From contig JAETPK010000007.1 in the NCBI GenBank assembly GCA_021771265.1, positions 1 to 48,763 of the forward strand: a DNA stretch of 48,763 bases. Reading direction: 5' to 3'. This DNA is from Oscillospiraceae bacterium. Lineage in GTDB: Bacteria; Bacillota; Clostridia; Oscillospirales; Oscillospiraceae. The notes beneath the pieces were generated by a model, which was given only the letters and a program-made list of their open reading frames with translations, searched no databases and was not told where the DNA came from. The translations under genes and the position numbers were made by a program. Positions 24,170-32,144 of the stretch are shown here, piece after piece (positions within the stretch are counted from its first letter, which is position 1; every line of letters starts with the position of its first letter).

Positions 24170-26782
24170 TCATGGCTCCTCAGATGAAACGGGTTGGTTT
24201 TCATTAGGACCGCTGCCGCCCATCTGCATCTCCTGCCACTGGGCCCGGGTGATGAGCAGCTGCCGGGGCTTTGAACCCTCGAAGGGGCCCACGATGCCCC
24301 GCTCCTCCATCTGGTCCACCAGGCGGGCGGCCCGGGAGTAGCCCAGCTTCAGCCGCCGCTGGAGCATGGATACGGAGGCCTGTCCCGTTTCCAGCACCAC
24401 ATCCACGGCGGCGGGCAGCAGCTCGTCGCCCTCGTCATCGGCAGAGGGCTCCGCGGCAGCGCCCTTGGCGCCGCCCTTATCTTTTTCCTGGATTGATTCC
24501 TCGATCTTGGCCATGACCTCGTCGGAGTAATGGACCTCGCCGGACTGCTTCACAAATTCCACCACCTGCTCGATCTCCTCCGGGGAGATGAAGCAGCCCT
24601 GCACACGGGTGGGCTTGCCGGCACCCAGAGGCGCATACAGCATGTCGCCCTTGCCCACCAGCTTTTCCGCGCCGGTATTGTCCAGTATGATGCGGGACTC
24701 CAGGGAGGACGCCACCGCAAAGGCAATGCGGCTGGGGATGTTGGCCTTCATCAATCCGGTAATGACATCGGCGGAGGGCCGCTGGGTGGCGATGACCAGG
24801 TGGACGCCGGCGGCACGGCCCATCTGGGCCACCCGGCAGATGGATTCTTCCACCTCTTTCGCCGCCACCAGCATCAGGTCGGCCAGCTCGTCAATGACCA
24901 CCACCACGCTGGGCAGAGGCTCCAGCTCCTCGCTGGCCTTGGCCATGCGGTTGAATTCCTCCAGCTTCTTCACGCCGTGCTCGGAGAAGGTCTTGTACCG
25001 CTTCATCATCTCGAACACCGCCCACTGGAGGGCGCCGGCGGCCTTCTTCGGGTCTGTCACCACTGGGATGAGCAGGTGGGGGATGCCGTTATAGGGCGCC
25101 AGCTCCACCATCTTGGGGTCCACCATGATGAAACGGACCTCGTCAGGCGTGGACTTGTACAGCAGGGAGATAATAAGGGAGTTGGTGCACACGGACTTAC
25201 CGGAGCCGGTGGTGCCGGCAATGAGCACATGGGGCAGCTTTTCGATATCGCCCACGATGCACTGTCCGCCAATGTCCTTGCCCAGGGCAAAGGCCACCTT
25301 GGACTTGTGCTCCGTAAAGGCGCGGGATTCAATGACTTCCCGAATCAGCACCGGCGTCACCTGCTTGTTGGGCACTTCGATGCCCACCACGGAGATCTTG
25401 TCGGGGATAGGGGCGATGCGGACGCCGGTGGCCCCCAGCGCCAAGGCGATATCATCCGCCAGATTGGTGATCTTGGAGAGCTTCACGCCCTGCTCCAAGA
25501 TAAATTCGTACCGTGTGACAGAGGGGCCGTGGACCACATCGCCGGGAGCGGCATCCACGCCAAAGCTGGTGAGGGTCTCCGCCAATCGGCGGGAATTATT
25601 CCGCAGCTCGGCGCCGGTCTCTGTGTAATTCTCTCCCTGGCCGGCCCGCAAAAGGGCGGTGGACGGGAATTGATAGGCGTTTTCCTCCGTAGAGAGCTTC
25701 TGCTCGATCTCCGCCGTGACGGCGGCAGTCTGCGCCGCCACCTCTCGGGCGGTGCTGGCCTTTTCCTTCCGGGCGGAGGAAGCGCCCTCCACCGGAAGCT
25801 CGGACACCTGGGAATCCGACTGAATGGGTTCCGGCGCCGCCTTGGAAACGGCAGGGGACTCAATGGCCCGGGTTTCCTCCTTTTCCTTGGGGATGGCCGG
25901 GGTCTTTTTCCGCTCCGGTGCCGCCTTCTCCGTGTGTTCCGAGAGCACCTGGTCCGGCGTCTTCTGCTGGGCAGGCTTATGGCGGAAGAATCCGGTGAAG
26001 ATGCCGGCCTCCTTCTCCTTGGCAGGCGGCAGAGCCGGATCATCGTCCAGCGGGAAATCGATCTGGGGCTTTGACCGGGGCTCCGCCGAAGGCCGGCGGG
26101 CCGGCTCCAGAGGCACCACCCGGACATGGGGTCTCTCCGGCTCCTCCTCGTACACGGGACGGCTGCGGTGCTTTTCGATCAGGGCACCCACCGTCAGCCG
26201 CAGGGCCGCCATCACCAGCACCACCAACAAGGCGGTGAACACGATGATGGAGACAAGCGGCGAAAAGACCGCCGCGGACCCCTCCGCCAGACAGCCGGAC
26301 ACCACACCGCCGGAGGACAGCGCCGCGCCGGACCGCCACAGCTTTGTCAATATGCCGATGCCGGACTCATATTCCTCCGCGCACCGCACAATATGGCACA
26401 GGGTGCCGAACACCACGGGGATCAGCAGCGCGCAGATGACCCGCAGCTGCACCGGACGGCCATGGTGAAACAGCAAAATGAAGGACGCCAGCAAAAGCGC
26501 CGGGCAGGCCAGCCAGTAGCCATAGCCAAATAGGCCCTTCAGCAGCAGGGCGAACCAGTCGATAAAAATGGCCGGGACGCTGAAATAGCTGACGCCCACA
26601 CACAGGGACAATACCAGCAGAACAACGCCCCACACCTCCCGGCGGACGGGGCGCTTTTGCGGCTCAGAGGGCTTCTTTGCGCGGCTGGAGCCGCCTTTCG
26701 CCGAGGCAGAGCCTTTTTTTGTCGTGCTTGTTGATTTCTTTTGTGTCGCGGCAGCCACGCCCGCACCTCCTTGGATATTCAC
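24170..26782 (-). CDS. DNA translocase FtsK/SpoIIIE
   Basis: N-terminal TM domain, IAGTTGSGKSVCTNSLI, DELADLMLVA, C-terminal gamma domain 'ASVSMLQRRLKLGYSRAARLVDQMEERGIVGP'. Confidence 0.95.
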   Translation of the reverse strand: MNIQGGAGVAAATQKKSTSTTKKGSASAKGGSSRAKKPSEPQKRPVRREVWGVVLLVLSLCVGVSYFSVPAIFIDWFALLLKGLFGYGYWLACPALLLASFILLFHHGRPVQLRVICALLIPVVFGTLCHIVRCAEEYESGIGILTKLWRSGAALSSGGVVSGCLAEGSAAVFSPLVSIIVFTALLVVLVMAALRLTVGALIEKHRSRPVYEEEPERPHVRVVPLEPARRPSAEPRSKPQIDFPLDDDPALPPAKEKEAGIFTGFFRHKPAQQKTPDQVLSEHTEKAAPERKKTPAIPKEKEETRAIESPAVSKAAPEPIQSDSQVSELPVEGASSARKEKASTAREVAAQTAAVTAEIEQKLSTEENAYQFPSTALLRAGQGENYTETGAELRNNSRRLAETLTSFGVDAAPGDVVHGPSVTRYEFILEQGVKLSKITNLADDIALALGATGVRIAPIPDKISVVGIEVPNKQVTPVLIREVIESRAFTEHKSKVAFALGKDIGGQCIVGDIEKLPHVLIAGTTGSGKSVCTNSLIISLLYKSTPDEVRFIMVDPKMVELAPYNGIPHLLIPVVTDPKKAAGALQWAVFEMMKRYKTFSEHGVKKLEEFNRMAKASEELEPLPSVVVVIDELADLMLVAAKEVEESICRVAQMGRAAGVHLVIATQRPSADVITGLMKANIPSRIAFAVASSLESRIILDNTGAEKLVGKGDMLYAPLGAGKPTRVQGCFISPEEIEQVVEFVKQSGEVHYSDEVMAKIEESIQEKDKGGAKGAAAEPSADDEGDELLPAAVDVVLETGQASVSMLQRRLKLGYSRAARLVDQMEERGIVGPFEGSKPRQLLITRAQWQEMQMGGSGPNENQPVSSEEP

Positions 26783-26801
26783 AGGTTATCATGTATATAG
26801 C

Positions 26802-27641
26802 TTATCCCCGCACGATGGTCAAAACCAGCGTCAGGGCGCCGACGATCCAGCAGTAATAGGCAAAAAATCCGAACCGGCCCTTGTCGGCGATCATTTTCAG
26901 CAGGCGGATGCAGGCATAGCCCACCAGCGCGGCCACCGCCACGCCCACCAGATACACCGGCACCTCCGTCCAGATCACCGTGTCCAGCGCGTCCTTCAGG
27001 CTCAAAACATTGGCACCCAGAATGGCGGGAATGGACAGCAGAAACGAATAGCGGACGGCAAACCTCCGCTCAAAGCCCACAAAGCATCCGGCGGTGATGG
27101 TGGTGCCGGAGCGGGAGATGCCGGGGCAGGTGGCGATGGCCTGGGCCACGCCCACCAGCAGCACATCCAGCAGGGTGGCGGTCTTTTCCGTTTTGCGGCC
27201 CTTTTTCACCCGGTCGCTGGCAAACAGCAGGCAGCCGGTGACCAGCAGGGCGCCGGCCACAAAGTACATATTGTCCGCCAGCCCCTCCACCAGGTCCTGG
27301 ACCGGCAGCACCAAAAACAGCGGCAGCGTGCCCACGATGATGAGCAGAATGAGCCGCCGGGCGGGGGGCACGGGATTGGGTGTGGAGTGATGTACCAGAT
27401 CGCCGACACCGGCGAAAAATTCCAGGATCATGTCCCGGATATCCGTCCAGTAGGCCGCGAACACGGCCACCAGCGTGCCCAGATGCAGCAGCACATCAAA
27501 AAATTCCGGGACCTCCATGCCGGTCATGCCCAGCAGATGCTCGGCGATGGCCAGGTGACCGGAGCTGGAGATGGGCAGGAATTCCGCGACGCCCTGGATC
27601 AGTCCCAAAATCACAGACGACAACAATGACAAATGCTTCAC
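26802..27641 (-). CDS. uppP: Undecaprenyl-diphosphatase (start codon GTG 27641 or TTG 27632)
   Basis: ILGLIQGVAEFLPISSSGHL, CPGISRSGTTI; upstream part of the supplied ORF is not uppP-like. Confidence 0.93.
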   Translation of the reverse strand: MKHLSLLSSVILGLIQGVAEFLPISSSGHLAIAEHLLGMTGMEVPEFFDVLLHLGTLVAVFAAYWTDIRDMILEFFAGVGDLVHHSTPNPVPPARRLILLIIVGTLPLFLVLPVQDLVEGLADNMYFVAGALLVTGCLLFASDRVKKGRKTEKTATLLDVLLVGVAQAIATCPGISRSGTTITAGCFVGFERRFAVRYSFLLSIPAILGANVLSLKDALDTVIWTEVPVYLVGVAVAALVGYACIRLLKMIADKGRFGFFAYYCWIVGALTLVLTIVRG

Positions 27642-27904
27642 CTTCCTAAGAATTTGCTCATATTGAGATAGTATACCATGGCTCCGGAGAAAATTCCAGA
27701 GATATTTGCGGCGCTTCCGTTTACCTAAATTGCTGCCGAAAAAAGTCGGCAATCCAATCAGGTATTCCACACTGTCAATGAACGGCCATTCCGGCTGTGA
27801 GCTTCCCCTGAAATCAGTTTGTGCAGATGATACCAAGAGCCCGACAAACATTGATTTAGTACAGTAATGGCAGACGTTAATTTGCGTTGCTTGTGGCAAC
27901 GGCT

Positions 27905-27933
27905 GTTTTGATATTTAATTGTTGTATCAAAAC
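27905..27933. promoter_or_regulatory. Inverted repeat upstream of XRE gene, candidate operator
   Basis: GTTTTGATA-tttaattgttg-TATCAAAAC, perfect 9-bp arms. Confidence 0.55.
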
Positions 27934-27949
27934 AAAGGAGGCACAGGTT

Positions 27950-28465
27950 ATGTTAAACGAAAATATTAGAAATTTACGAAAAGCAAAAGGTCTTTCACAG
28001 GAGGAACTGGCTATAAAGCTAAATGTAGTAAGACAAACAGTATCTAAATGGGAAAAAGGATTATCGGTTCCTGACTCAAGTATGCTTGTCTTGTTAGCAG
28101 AAGAAATGGGTACGTCTGTAAGTACGTTGCTTGGAGAAACTGTACAGGAAGAATGTTTAAATACGGGAAATTTAAAAAATATTTCTGAAAAGCTTGAGGT
28201 TATTAATCTTCAACTTGCTAAAAGAAATGTGGTGAAAATTCGGGCAATTCGTTACCTGCTTATTTTAGCATGTGCAATTATTTCAGTAGTATTTATTGCT
28301 TTTGCGGCTATGAATAGCGAATATTTGAGTTGGGATTTTAATGACCCAGAATTAGCGATTGCAAGTACGCTATTGCACGGTTTTGAATTTTTATTTGTAA
28401 GATTGGCACCATTCGTTTTTATTGGTTCTGTAATTGGGATTGTGCGCACATATAGAGAACGATAG
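27950..28465 (+). CDS. XRE-family helix-turn-helix regulator with two C-terminal TM segments; AT-rich
   Basis: MLNENIRNLRKAKGLSQEELAIKLNVVRQTVSKWEKG; RBS AAAGGAGG; strongly AT-rich relative to its surroundings. Confidence 0.92.
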   Translation: MLNENIRNLRKAKGLSQEELAIKLNVVRQTVSKWEKGLSVPDSSMLVLLAEEMGTSVSTLLGETVQEECLNTGNLKNISEKLEVINLQLAKRNVVKIRAIRYLLILACAIISVVFIAFAAMNSEYLSWDFNDPELAIASTLLHGFEFLFVRLAPFVFIGSVIGIVRTYRER

Positions 28466-28660
28466 CTTCCAGCTTATCAGGTACGCGCCAGCTTCCTGTG
28501 TCCTGCCCTTTTGCACATAGATCATCCGCAGTTATTCCAGCATTTTGACGAAGATTTTGTGCGGTCAGACGTTAGCAGCGCAAAAGGAAACAGGGACTTG
28601 CGGTGCTCCCCGTCCTGTGATTTTTTACAGGAAAAGGCATCCGTTTGTCTGCAAAAATCG

Positions 28661-28690
28661 AAAAACAGGGGCCGGCAGCCCCTGTTTTTT
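28661..28690. terminator. Terminator downstream of rnc
   Basis: AAAAACAGGGGC-cggca-GCCCCTGTTTTTTT. Confidence 0.75.
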
Positions 28691-29385
28691 TATATTTCCG
28701 CTTCCAGCTTCCGCAGCGCTGCCTTGGCGGCGGACTGCTCCGCCTCCTTTTTGCTGTGGCCGGAGCCGGTGCCCACCTGCGTGCCGTTCAGCAGCACCTC
28801 CGCCACAAACGTCTTGTCGTGGTCTGGGCCCTCCTCACCGATCATCCGGTAGGTCAGCACCTGGTCCGCCTGCCGCTGCACCAGCTCCTGAAGCGCCGTT
28901 TTGTGGTCCCGCCGGCGCTCCTCCACCACTTCCTCCTTCTCCGCGTCCAGCAGGACCCGGTGGATCAGGGTAGACGCGGCGGTGATGCCGCCGTCCAGAT
29001 ACACCGCGGCAAACACAGCCTCCGTGGCGTCCGCCAGGATGGAGGTACGCTCCCGGCCACCGCCGCTCTCCTCGCCCCGGCCCAGCTTTAAATACCGGCC
29101 CAGGTCCAGCTTCCGCGCCACCTCATACAAGCTCTGCTCACACACCAGCGCCGCCCGGATGCGGGTCAGGTCTCCCTCCGGCAGATCCGGATGCTGGAGA
29201 AAGAGAAATTCCGCCGTCACAAAGCCCAGCACGGAATCCCCCAGGAACTCCAGGCGCTCATTGCTCCGCAGGCCGGCGGAGCGGTGCTCGTTGGCGTAAG
29301 AGCTGTGGCTCAGGGCCTCGCCCAGCAGGCTGGGGTCGCGGAACGTGTAATTCAGTTTTTTTTCAAGCTCCTGCATGATACACAC
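28690..29385 (-). CDS. rnc: Ribonuclease III
   Basis: NERLEFLGDSVLG, ADATEAVFAAVYLDGG, C-terminal dsRBD 'GTGSGHSKKEAEQSAAKAALRKL'. Confidence 0.95.
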   Translation of the reverse strand: MCIMQELEKKLNYTFRDPSLLGEALSHSSYANEHRSAGLRSNERLEFLGDSVLGFVTAEFLFLQHPDLPEGDLTRIRAALVCEQSLYEVARKLDLGRYLKLGRGEESGGGRERTSILADATEAVFAAVYLDGGITAASTLIHRVLLDAEKEEVVEERRRDHKTALQELVQRQADQVLTYRMIGEEGPDHDKTFVAEVLLNGTQVGTGSGHSKKEAEQSAAKAALRKLEAEI

Positions 29386-29432
29386 TCCAAACGGACGCCC
29401 CGCACTGGGCGGGGCGTCTGTTGTTCATTTTC

Positions 29433-29681
29433 TCAATCGGCCACCTTGCTGGCGATATAATTTACCACATCGCCCACAGTCTTGAGGGTGGCGACCACTT
29501 CCTCGGAAGTCTCTCCCACCTCAAAGGCGTCCTCCACGCTCATGATCAACTCCACAACATCCACGGAGTCGGCACCCAGATCATCAAAAAATTCCGTATC
29601 CATGGTGACTTGCTCAGGCTCCATCTCAAAATGCTCCGCCACCAGTTCCTGCATTGTCTGAAAAATATCCTCGGTCGACAT
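29433..29681 (-). CDS. acpP: Acyl carrier protein
   Basis: FFDDLGADSVDVVELIMSVEDAF. Confidence 0.94.
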   Translation of the reverse strand: MSTEDIFQTMQELVAEHFEMEPEQVTMDTEFFDDLGADSVDVVELIMSVEDAFEVGETSEEVVATLKTVGDVVNYIASKVAD

Positions 29682-29756
29682 ATCAACATCCACTCCTTAT
29701 GGAAATACTTGTTGGGGTAATCATACGGCAACCACCACGCCGGTGTCAATAGGCAA

Positions 29757-30791
29757 TCAAATTTTTTCCATGGCGGGCTTCACCCGCATATGGTCGATAT
29801 TCTTCTCGATCTCCTCGATAAATCCGCTTTCCGCATACTCCTTCGCCCGCAGGACGGCATTTTTGATGGCGTTGGCGTCAGAACCGCCATGTGCCTTGAT
29901 AACGGGCTTGGAAATGCCCAGGAAGGGCGTCCCGCCGACCTCTGACGGGTCCGCCTTCCGCTTCATGCCGGCCAGCTCGTTTTTCACCAGTGCGGCGCCC
30001 AGCTTCGTCCGGCCGTTAGTCAGGTACACGTTTTTCAGCTCCTTCAGGAGGAACTTCGCAGTGCCCTCCAGGGTCTTGAGCATGACGTTGCCGGCAAAGC
30101 CGTCCGCCACCACAACGTCCGCCTTGCCCAGCATAGCGTCGTTGGCCTCCACGTTGCCGACAAAGTTGATCCGGCCCTGGTCGCTGGCCTCCTTCAGCAG
30201 TGCGAAGGTCTCATGGCGCAGGGCGTCCCCCTTCTCCTCCTCGGAACCGATGTTCAAAAGGCCCACCCGGGGCTGCCGGATGCCGCGGACCTTTTCGGCG
30301 TAAAAGCTGCCCAGAAACGCGAATTGCAGCAGGTATTCCGGTGTGCACTCGGCGTTGGCGCCGCAATCGCACAGGGTGACGTGTCCCCCCAGAACGGGAA
30401 TGCTGGGACCCAGCGCCGCCCGGCGGATGCCCTTGATACGCTTGACCAGAAGTGTGGCTCCCGCCAGCAGAGCGCCAGTGGAGCCGGCGGAGACAAAGGC
30501 GTCTCCCGCCCCGGACTTCAGCAGATTCAATCCCACGGTCAAAGAGGAGTCCTTTTTCACTTTAAAGGCAATGGCGGGGTCGTCGGCGATCTCCACCACT
30601 TCCGAGGCGTCCCGGATCTCCACGCCCGCGGGCAGCGTCTTTTCTCCGCAGGCCTCCACGGCCCGCAGCACCTCCGCCGCCCGTCCCACCAGCAAAATGT
30701 CCACACCGCATTCCCGGTGGGCGTCCAGTGCGCCCTGGACGATGGCCTGGGGCGCGTTGTCGCCGCCCATGGCGTCCACGATGATCTTCAT
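29757..30791 (-). CDS. plsX: Phosphate acyltransferase PlsX
   Basis: MKIIVDAMGGDNAPQAIVQGAL, FVSAGSTGALLAGA. Confidence 0.95.
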   Translation of the reverse strand: MKIIVDAMGGDNAPQAIVQGALDAHRECGVDILLVGRAAEVLRAVEACGEKTLPAGVEIRDASEVVEIADDPAIAFKVKKDSSLTVGLNLLKSGAGDAFVSAGSTGALLAGATLLVKRIKGIRRAALGPSIPVLGGHVTLCDCGANAECTPEYLLQFAFLGSFYAEKVRGIRQPRVGLLNIGSEEEKGDALRHETFALLKEASDQGRINFVGNVEANDAMLGKADVVVADGFAGNVMLKTLEGTAKFLLKELKNVYLTNGRTKLGAALVKNELAGMKRKADPSEVGGTPFLGISKPVIKAHGGSDANAIKNAVLRAKEYAESGFIEEIEKNIDHMRVKPAMEKI

Positions 30792-32095
30792 TGACACACC
30801 TCTCCTTTCAGCCGGTCGATGATGTCCAGGGACCGGGCGGACAGCTCCGCGTTCTTGTTCCGTTTGCCCTTGACCCGGTGGTCCAGGGGCGGTATGATGC
30901 CGAAATTGATGTTCATCGGCTGGAACACTGTCACGGATTCATTGCTGACATACAATGCCAGAGCGCCGATGGCGGTCTCCTGGGGAAAGTCGATGGGCGG
31001 CTTGCCCGTCAGGCGGCGGGCTGTTTCCACACCCACCAGAAAGCCGCTGGCGGCGGACTCCACATACCCCTCCACGCCGGTCATCTGTCCGGCAAAGGAG
31101 ATGCGGGGCTCCGTCTTTAGCCGGTAATACCGGTCCAGCAGCCGGGGAGAATTCAAAAACGTGTTGCGGTGCATGACGCCGTAGCGCAAAAACTCCGCGT
31201 CGTGGAGGGCAGGGATCATAGAGAACACCCGCCGCTGCTCCGGGAAGCGCAGATGGGTCTGGAAGCCCACCAGGTTATACACGGTGCCATCGGCATTGTC
31301 CCGCCGCAGCTGTACCACGGCGTAGGGCCAGCGGCCGGTGCGGGGGTCATCCAGCCCACGGGATTTCAGCGGGCCGTACAGCAGCGTGTCGTGGCCCCGG
31401 CGGGCCATGACCTCCACCGGCATGCAGCCCTCGAACACCTTGCTGTCCTCAAAGCCATGTACCTCCGCCTCCTGGGCGGTGGTCAGGGCCTCCCAAAAGG
31501 CGTCATATTCTTCCTTGTTCATAGGGCAGTTTACATAATCATCCGTCCCCCGGTCGTACCGGGAGCCGAACCAGGCCTTGTCCATGTCCACGCTCTCGGC
31601 GGACACCAGCGGCGCCGCCGCGTCGTAAAAGTGCAGGTCGCTGTCCGCTCCCAGCAGGCCTTGCAGCCGCTCCGCCAGAGCGTCGGAGGTCAGAGGGCCG
31701 GAGGCGATGACCACCTCTCCCGCGGGAATATCCGTGACCTCGCCGGGGATGACGGTGATGTTGGGATGGCTCTTCACCCGTTCCGTCACCATGGCGGCAA
31801 AGCCGTGGCGGTCCACCGCCAGGGCGCCGCCGGCATCCACCCGAGTGGCGTCGGCGCAGGCGAGGATGAGGCTGTCCAAACGGCGCATCTCCTCCTTCAA
31901 AAGGCCCACGGCGTTTTCCAGCTGGTCGGAGCGCAGGGAATTGGAGCAGCACAGCTCCGCGAAATCATTTGTAACATGGGCGGGGGTCTTTTTTTCCGGC
32001 TTCATCTCCCGGAGCGTGACCTGAATGCCCCGCTGAGCCAGCTGCCAGGCGCATTCGCTGCCGGCCAGGCCAGCGCCGATGACGGTAACGTTCAT
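30788..32095 (-). CDS. trmFO: Methylenetetrahydrofolate-tRNA-(uracil-5-)-methyltransferase TrmFO
   Basis: VTVIGAGLAGSECAWQLAQRGI, AELCCSNSLR, GQMTGVEGYVESAASG. Confidence 0.95.
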   Translation of the reverse strand: MNVTVIGAGLAGSECAWQLAQRGIQVTLREMKPEKKTPAHVTNDFAELCCSNSLRSDQLENAVGLLKEEMRRLDSLILACADATRVDAGGALAVDRHGFAAMVTERVKSHPNITVIPGEVTDIPAGEVVIASGPLTSDALAERLQGLLGADSDLHFYDAAAPLVSAESVDMDKAWFGSRYDRGTDDYVNCPMNKEEYDAFWEALTTAQEAEVHGFEDSKVFEGCMPVEVMARRGHDTLLYGPLKSRGLDDPRTGRWPYAVVQLRRDNADGTVYNLVGFQTHLRFPEQRRVFSMIPALHDAEFLRYGVMHRNTFLNSPRLLDRYYRLKTEPRISFAGQMTGVEGYVESAASGFLVGVETARRLTGKPPIDFPQETAIGALALYVSNESVTVFQPMNINFGIIPPLDHRVKGKRNKNAELSARSLDIIDRLKGEVCQ

Positions 32096-32144
32096 AGGGA
32101 TACTCCTTTGCTTTCAGGCTCCGGGCCCTTTGGGGCCCGCCGCC

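Noticed and set aside
27642-27899. N-terminal extension of uppP in the supplied ORF (MPQATQINVCHYC...)
   Set aside because: The conserved UppP N-terminus starts at about 27632-27641, next to an AGGAAGG SD; the extension crosses probable promoter sequence and is not UppP-like.
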